NCBI RefSeq assembly: GCF_964259225.1
Contig: NZ_CAXVKN010000019.1
Direction: 5' to 3' (one strand)
DNA length: 35,487 bases
DNA from: Catenibacterium mitsuoka_A
Lineage (GTDB): Bacteria; Bacillota_I; Bacilli_A; Erysipelotrichales; Coprobacillaceae
A program made the position numbers and the translations under genes. This document shows, piece by piece, positions 31,022 to 35,487 of the stretch (positions within the stretch are counted from its first letter, which is position 1; the number at the start of each line of letters is the position of its first letter). The notes under the pieces are model-generated. The model saw only the letters and a program-made list of their open reading frames with translations. It was not told the origin of the DNA and did no database searches.

Positions 31022-31990
31022 ATGAGTATCACAATTAAAGATATCGCGAAAAAAGCAGGTGTATCTCCATCTACTGTATCTCGTACAATTAATAATCATT
31101 ATTCTATTAGTGAAGAAACGAAAGAAAAAGTACGTAAAGTAATGGATGAACTCGGTTATGTGTATGATAAATCACATATTAAGAAACATGATGTTGGTGT
31201 CGTCTTTCCACGTTCTATGGTAGATGTCTATGAAAATCCATTCTATCTAGAAATAGTAAGAGGAATTAGTTATATGTGTAATAAAGGGCGTTATAGTCTT
31301 CATATTATTACTGGTGCCGATACGAGAGAAATGAAGACAAGTATGGAAATTGCGGATTGTGAAGGATATATCTTCCTAAATACGAAAATTGAATCTTCTG
31401 TGACAGACTATCTAAGAGAACGTATGATTCCTTATATTATGATTGGTAAACCACCAATGAATTCCATTACATCAGTCAGTGTAGATACAGATAATATCCA
31501 GGCAGGCTATGAGGCAGTGAAATACTTATTAAAAAAAGGACATCAAAAGATCGGTTATATTGGTGAAAAAAAAGATGTACAATATTCTATAGATCGACGT
31601 CTTGGTTATATACAAGCTTTATCCGAAGCAGGCTATGAAATAAAAGAAGACTATATTAAGAATCTTTCTTCGAGCTATTCCTATAACCCCAATGAAATAC
31701 TTGAATTATTAAGAAGTGATGACTGTCCGAGTGCCTTTGTGGTATGTGATGATATTTATGCAGTCATTATGGTTAGACTAATTACTGAAGTAGGAAAGAA
31801 AGTGCCTGATGATATTTCTATTGTGAGCTTTAATAATTCTATCTTTGCACGTTTCTCAGAACCACCACTGACTTCTATTGATGTAAGCCCAAATCAGTTA
31901 GGCATGGAAGCAGTTGTCCAGCTTATTAAACATATAGAAACACCTACCATGTTTGCAACACGCTCAATTGTGCCATTCACAAAACGTTAA
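31022..31990 (+). CDS. LacI-family regulator, MalR-like
   Basis: A 322-residue LacI/GalR regulator. The HTH (about 3-25; TIKDIAKKAGVSPSTVSRTI) is followed by the hinge helix (48-58) and a periplasmic-binding-type sugar domain (about 60-315) with VSVDTDNIQAGYEAVKYLL and the ending TSIDVSPNQLGMEAV. The ATG at 31022 follows GAGGTG. Divergence from mapP-malQ, with an operator in the shared region, makes it the probable maltose regulator, but sequence does not prove the inducer. It could also act on other LacI-type sites in this window. Confidence 0.9.
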   Translation: MSITIKDIAKKAGVSPSTVSRTINNHYSISEETKEKVRKVMDELGYVYDKSHIKKHDVGVVFPRSMVDVYENPFYLEIVRGISYMCNKGRYSLHIITGADTREMKTSMEIADCEGYIFLNTKIESSVTDYLRERMIPYIMIGKPPMNSITSVSVDTDNIQAGYEAVKYLLKKGHQKIGYIGEKKDVQYSIDRRLGYIQALSEAGYEIKEDYIKNLSSSYSYNPNEILELLRSDDCPSAFVVCDDIYAVIMVRLITEVGKKVPDDISIVSFNNSIFARFSEPPLTSIDVSPNQLGMEAVVQLIKHIETPTMFATRSIVPFTKR

Positions 31991-32015
31991 TTTATACGTT
32001 TATTCAGAGAAATTC

Positions 32016-32052
32016 AAAAAACTCAAATCGATATTTCAATTTGGGTTTTTTT
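32016..32052 (+). terminator. Terminator of the LacI gene
   Basis: ACTCAAAT (32021-32028) pairs with ATTTGGGT (32039-32046) with one G-U pair, followed by seven T. Confidence 0.75.
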
Positions 32053-32160
32053 GTAAAATGAAAATGAGTACAATGTTTACTATGCTTTGAAATGAACTTG
32101 CATATTAAAATATGTAATGCTCTAATTTGATCGCAAATTAGAGAACAATTGCATCAAAAC

Positions 32161-32195
32161 GAAAAGGTAAGGATGGGAGAGATCCTTACCTTTTC
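32161..32195. terminator. Long perfect hairpin, probable terminator of the SDR gene
   Basis: The stem GAAAAGGTAAGGAT (32161-32174) pairs perfectly with ATCCTTACCTTTTC (32182-32195) around GGGAGAG. U-rich tails exist in both directions (CUUUUCGUUUUG on minus). It lies 84 bp beyond the SDR stop and faces the LacI gene. Confidence 0.65.
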
Positions 32196-32278
32196 TAACT
32201 TTTAGAGTTAGTTGTTTTGAAAAACAAAACATTTATGAATATAATATAATTCAATACCTTTGTGCGAATTTAGTTTTA

Positions 32279-33031
32279 TTATTTTCCAGCTACGCAACCA
32301 CTATCAACAGGAAGTACAACACCGTTTATAAAAGATGATGCATCTTCACATAAGAATACTGCAGCATTAGCAATATCTTCTGGCTTTCCTAAATGACCAC
32401 TTGGATTTGATTCTTCTGCTTGTTTATAAGCATCGGGAGCGATTTCTTTGAGTGAATTTACTAATTCAGTTTCGATAGTTCCTGGTGCGATAGCATTAAT
32501 AGTAATATTAGATGTTGCGTAATCAAGAGCAGCTGCTTTTGTAACACCCACAACACCATGCTTAGCTGCACAATAAACTGAGTTTCCTTTGATTCCTAAT
32601 AATCCAGCACCAGATGTCGTATTGACAATACGCCCAAAACCATTTTCTTTCATTATTTTTATTTCTTCAATCATACAATTTGTAACAGCAATTAAACAAA
32701 TTCCAATTACTTTATTAACTTCTTCACTGGTACATTCATCAAGTGGCTTTGCTGGAATACCAAATCCTGCATTATTCATAGCATAATCTAATTTTCCAAA
32801 TTGTTCTTTTATCCATACATAGGCATTTTTGATTTCATCAATATCAAATAAATTTACATGTTTATAAACAACCTTTTTTCCTTGATCACATAATTCTTTT
32901 GCTAAAGTTTCTCCTTTGTCATCCTGAACATCAAAAATAATAACTTGGCAACCTCTATCAGCAAACATACGAACCATACCTTTTCCAATTCCACTTGCTC
33001 CACCAGTAACTAATACAACACGATTTTCCAT
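32279..33031 (-). CDS. Short-chain dehydrogenase/reductase (classical SDR)
   Basis: A 250-residue classical SDR oxidoreductase. The cofactor motif TGGASGIG is at 9-16, Asp34 at the end of strand 2 suggests NAD(H) preference, and NNAG is at 86-89. The catalytic Ser140, Tyr153 and Lys157 (YCAAK) are present, and the C-terminal region ends FINGVVLPVDSG. The substrate (a sugar, polyol, steroid or acyl ketone) cannot be told; gut SDRs of this length include hydroxysteroid and glucose dehydrogenases. The start follows GGAGG. It diverges from a MerR gene and has a MerR-type promoter. Confidence 0.93.
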   Translation of the reverse strand: MENRVVLVTGGASGIGKGMVRMFADRGCQVIIFDVQDDKGETLAKELCDQGKKVVYKHVNLFDIDEIKNAYVWIKEQFGKLDYAMNNAGFGIPAKPLDECTSEEVNKVIGICLIAVTNCMIEEIKIMKENGFGRIVNTTSGAGLLGIKGNSVYCAAKHGVVGVTKAAALDYATSNITINAIAPGTIETELVNSLKEIAPDAYKQAEESNPSGHLGKPEDIANAAVFLCEDASSFINGVVLPVDSGCVAGK

Positions 33032-33063
33032 TTTTCTACCTCCAAATATTTGATTATATATAA

Positions 33064-33094
33064 ATTATAATTTATGGAGTAACTCTATAGTCAA
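33064..33094 (-). promoter_or_regulatory. MerR-type promoter of the SDR gene
   Basis: On the minus strand TTGACT (33089-33094) and TATAAT (33064-33069) are exactly 19 bp apart. A dyad GAGT-A-ACTC (33077-33085) sits mid-spacer. This is the textbook MerR-activated layout, next to a MerR gene. Confidence 0.8.
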
Positions 33095-33166
33095 GGATGG
33101 CTTATTTATCTAATTTAGGTACATTATCTTCTAAAAATACACAAAATTGAAGAAATAAATCTTGTA

Positions 33167-33184
33167 TGATATAATTTTATATCA
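33167..33184 (+). promoter_or_regulatory. Palindrome over the MerR gene's own -10 region
   Basis: TGATATAA-TT-TTATATCA is a perfect 8+8 bp inverted repeat, with TATAAT inside it (33170-33175), 42 bp before the MerR start. Candidate autoregulatory site. Confidence 0.45.
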
Positions 33185-33225
33185 ATAAAACATTGGACTA
33201 ACTTTAATGTTAAGGAGATCATATT

Positions 33226-34038
33226 ATGAAAATTAGTGAAGCTGCTAAATTGTTAGGCATATCTACAGATACAATACGTTATTATGAAAAAGAAGGAGTG
33301 ATTTATCCAAAAAGAATAAGTCAAAACAACTATCGTGATTTAGATAATAAAGATGTTATTTCATTATTAGCATGTTTATATAATCGAAAGATAGGGTATT
33401 CTATGAAAGAATCAGTAGAGTATGTTGAAGGTATACCTGTTTCTAAAGTAACGGATATTTTAAATAATAAAATTTGTGAATTAGAATCAGAAGTAAAGGA
33501 AACTAAAAATCTTATAGATTATTTAACAACTTTAAAGGTTGAGTCAGAAACAGATTTTTATAATATTGGGAACTATTGGATCACTGTTGAACCTAAATGT
33601 TATTTATTACCTTATGCGAAAATTTCTCAATCAGAATTTTGTTTTACTAAAGATGATCCAAGATATTATGCAAAATTATTTGAATATCTCCCATTCATTA
33701 GTCAAGCACAAGTAACAGATGTAAAACAATATGATTCTTCACAAAGTGTAACAGAGTGGTTTTTTGTGATACCCGAAATTATTTATAATCAACTTCCTCA
33801 AGAATTTTTAAAAGATGCAAGAGTTATGCCAAGACAACATTGTTTAAATACAGTTGTTATTAATGAGAACTGGGAATATCCAAATACTGAAATTTTTAAA
33901 GATATATCTATTTATTTGAAAAAACGTAATATTAAATCTTGTGGAATTGCGACAGCAACTTATCCAAATTACTATTTTCAAGAGAACGGTAAAAAAGTAC
34001 GTTATGCAAAAGTTAAAGTACCTATAGAATTGAAATAA
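33226..34038 (+). CDS. MerR-family regulator of the SDR gene
   Basis: A 270-residue MerR regulator. The HTH (about 1-70; KISEAAKLLGISTDTIRYYEKEGVIYP, NNYRDLD) continues into a dimerisation helix (about 78-108). The C-terminal part (about 112-268) is the size of a GyrI-like effector domain, with a PKCYLLPYAKIS start. The ATG at 33226 follows AAGGAG. The divergent SDR gene carries a 19-bp-spacer promoter with a dyad, so this protein most likely activates it, perhaps on sensing the SDR's substrate. Codon use is AT-rich compared with the left part of the window. Confidence 0.9.
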   Translation: MKISEAAKLLGISTDTIRYYEKEGVIYPKRISQNNYRDLDNKDVISLLACLYNRKIGYSMKESVEYVEGIPVSKVTDILNNKICELESEVKETKNLIDYLTTLKVESETDFYNIGNYWITVEPKCYLLPYAKISQSEFCFTKDDPRYYAKLFEYLPFISQAQVTDVKQYDSSQSVTEWFFVIPEIIYNQLPQEFLKDARVMPRQHCLNTVVINENWEYPNTEIFKDISIYLKKRNIKSCGIATATYPNYYFQENGKKVRYAKVKVPIELK

Positions 34039-34105
34039 ATAGTTGAATAGAGAATATGAAAAATATGTAGACTTTATAAAAGTGTGCATATTTCTTTTTT
34101 TGTTT

Positions 34106-34111
34106 TATAAT
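34106..34111 (+). promoter_or_regulatory. -10 box before the LevR-like gene
   Basis: A perfect TATAAT lies 29 bp before the start; the -35 position holds only TGTGCA. No -24/-12 (GG-N10-GC) element is visible, so the gene looks sigma-A dependent. Confidence 0.4.
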
Positions 34112-34140
34112 ATGAATATATTTAGAAAAGGAGAAATTTT

Positions 34141-35445
34141 ATGAAAAAGAAATATGAGGTTCTTTTTTATATTGATAAATTATCTACAAAAAAAGATCAA
34201 AACGATCCCTCTAAAATGGTGTTTTCAACAAAAGAATTAGCAAGTCATTTAAATATTCAACGTTCTAATTTATCAGCTATTTTGAATGAATTAGTTAGAG
34301 AAAATAAATTAGAAAAAATAGCTGGGAGACCGGTACTTTATAAAATACATAATAAATTAGATGAAGACGATTCTATATTTAATCAACTAATAGGATTTAA
34401 TGGAAGCCTTGCTAAGTCTATTCAAGATATTAAATCAACACTTTTATATCCTGGTAAAAAACCGGTTATTTTATTGTCAGGGGAAAGTGGTACAGGTAAA
34501 AGTTTACTTGCTAAAAAAATATATGAATTTTCTAAAGAAAAAGGCCTAATTAATGAAAATGGTCAATTAGTGAAACTAAATTGTAAATACTTTATGAATG
34601 ATGAAACTATGATTAAGAATTTATTTATTGATTATGGAAAAGCTGCTTTAGAAAAGGCGAAAAACGGAATGATTTATTTTGATAATGTTCATTTAATACC
34701 AGAAAAATATAAATCAATTATATATGATTTAATTGAAATGAGTTCACTAAAAGAAAATAACTTTATGGTTGTTTTGTCATCGGATTGCTTTAATGAAAAT
34801 GATTTAAAAAGTAATGCTCTCGATAATATATCAATAAAAATTGATTTGCCTTCTTTAGATAAAAGAGGATTGGTTGAAAGGATGGAATTAGTTCAGGGAT
34901 GTTTTAAAAAAGAAGCAAGAAAAATAGATAAGTCGATTGTTATAGAACCTGAAACATTAGAATGCTTATTACTTTATCATTGTAAAAATAATATAAAACA
35001 ACTTGTAAACGATATTTCTAGTGCATGTTCACATGCTTTTTTGAAAAATTTAGATAATAATTCAAATGTCTATGTCTATCTTGATGATTTTCCAATCTAT
35101 GTAAAAAAAGGCTTTATTTTTTATAAAGAAAAATCGACAGAGATAAATAGACTTATTTCACATGATTTTTTATATTATTATTCAAAAGATTCTATTGAAA
35201 AAATAAAAATAAAGGAAAGTACTTCTGCTGTTTATGAACATCTTGAAAAACAAGATACATCATTAGTTGATAAATCCCTTTTGTTAAAAAATAAATACAA
35301 TCAATTAATATCAAGTTATAGACAATACATTGATAAAGAGAAAATAAATGAATTGAATATTAGTAAATATATTCCACAAGAAATTATAGATATTGTAAAA
35401 GAATTCTTAGATTTGAATACCCATAATCAACAGGTGACGATTTAA
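34141..35445 (+). CDS. LevR-like AAA+ regulator, degenerate and apparently truncated
   Basis: A 434-residue protein related to LevR/ManR sigma-54 activators. The N-terminal HTH (about 28-68; FSTKELASHLNIQRSNLSAILNEL, then GRPVLY) and the AAA+ domain (about 80-325) are clear; Walker A GESGTGKS is at 114-121. Unlike true activators it lacks the GAFTGA loop: after NCKYF the chain runs from LFIDYGKAALEKAKNGMIYF straight to Walker B. Walker B is DN (181-182) instead of DE. A PRD-like segment begins near 400 but the frame stops at 35445, well short of full LevR size (about 900 residues). It could be a repurposed repressor/sensor or a pseudogene. The ATG at 34141 follows AAAAGGAG. Confidence 0.78.
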   Translation: MKKKYEVLFYIDKLSTKKDQNDPSKMVFSTKELASHLNIQRSNLSAILNELVRENKLEKIAGRPVLYKIHNKLDEDDSIFNQLIGFNGSLAKSIQDIKSTLLYPGKKPVILLSGESGTGKSLLAKKIYEFSKEKGLINENGQLVKLNCKYFMNDETMIKNLFIDYGKAALEKAKNGMIYFDNVHLIPEKYKSIIYDLIEMSSLKENNFMVVLSSDCFNENDLKSNALDNISIKIDLPSLDKRGLVERMELVQGCFKKEARKIDKSIVIEPETLECLLLYHCKNNIKQLVNDISSACSHAFLKNLDNNSNVYVYLDDFPIYVKKGFIFYKEKSTEINRLISHDFLYYYSKDSIEKIKIKESTSAVYEHLEKQDTSLVDKSLLLKNKYNQLISSYRQYIDKEKINELNISKYIPQEIIDIVKEFLDLNTHNQQVTI

Positions 35446-35487
35446 GAGAAATGTGGAGCAGAAATATTCAGGATATATACTATCAGT

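Larger units (their letters stand above)
31991..32278. other. Intergenic region with a chain of hairpins
   Basis: No gene is seen in these 288 bp. After the LacI terminator come CATATT/AATATG (32101-32114), a perfect 10-bp stem (32120-32129 with 32134-32143), a perfect 14- to 15-bp stem (32161-32195) and a weaker one (32195-32211). The long stem probably ends transcription; the others have no assigned role. Confidence 0.7.

Noticed and set aside
1..35487. tRNA, rRNA, CRISPR array or known riboswitch
   Set aside because: No cloverleaf, regular repeat-spacer pattern or recognisable aptamer core was found on either strand.

Overview
The window is low-GC DNA from a Bacillota (Firmicutes) bacterium. 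Strong AGGAGG-type ribosome sites, TTA/AGA-rich codon use, PTS sugar uptake, GntR/LacI/LytTR regulators and many short U-tailed terminators all fit. The mix of genes resembles gut Erysipelotrichales (Catenibacterium/Coprobacillus-like), but that placement is my inference. No rRNA, tRNA, CRISPR array or prophage was seen.

Layout. 1-3.1 kb: an HSL-type esterase (-) diverges from a BmrR-like MerR regulator (+), followed by a 2,4-diaminopentanoate dehydrogenase-like enzyme. 3.1-4.9 kb: a lone glycogen branching enzyme. 4.9-8.5 kb: a leftward operon of MerR regulator, small Cys-rich protein, YtrA-type GntR regulator, ABC ATPase and ABC permease. 8.6-10.3 kb: an IS607-type element with an apparently intact TnpB and a decayed TnpA. 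10.4-12.6 kb: a histidine phosphatase and two Cof-type HAD phosphatases. 12.7-19.0 kb: a sucrose/raffinose locus with a sucrose-type PTS EIIBCA, GH36 alpha-galactosidase, GH32 hydrolase and divergent AraC regulator. 19-20.1 kb: a DUF362 ferredoxin-like protein. 20.2-24.5 kb: a second GH32 gene in a leftward operon with a GntR/UTRA regulator, a membrane protein of unknown function and a lipoprotein. 24.6-26.1 kb: deoC and an AIM24-family gene. 26.1-28.5 kb: an XRE regulator, a LytTR regulator and an RlmI-type rRNA methyltransferase. 28.5-32 kb: malQ and a probable maltose-6'-phosphate phosphatase (mapP), divergent from a LacI/MalR-type regulator. 32.3-35.4 kb: an SDR dehydrogenase divergent from a MerR regulator, then a LevR-like AAA+ regulator that has lost key sigma-54 activator motifs. 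This last block looks AT-richer than the rest.

How it fits together. Most genes serve plant and starch oligosaccharide use. Raffinose-type sugars would be cut by the alpha-galactosidase and the GH32 enzymes, sucrose would enter through the PTS, and maltose(-phosphate) would be processed by MapP and MalQ, with GlgB for storage. Nearly every unit has its own regulator, and several promoters carry recognisable operators: paired LacI-type sites before the PTS, a cre-like site before mapP-malQ, and 19-bp-spacer MerR-type promoters.

Most notable for follow-up: the degenerate LevR-like protein at the right edge; the TnpB beside a transition-decayed TnpA; the undescribed membrane protein/lipoprotein pair in a GH32 operon; the MerR/Cys-protein/YtrA/ABC operon; and several promoters with 19-bp spacers.
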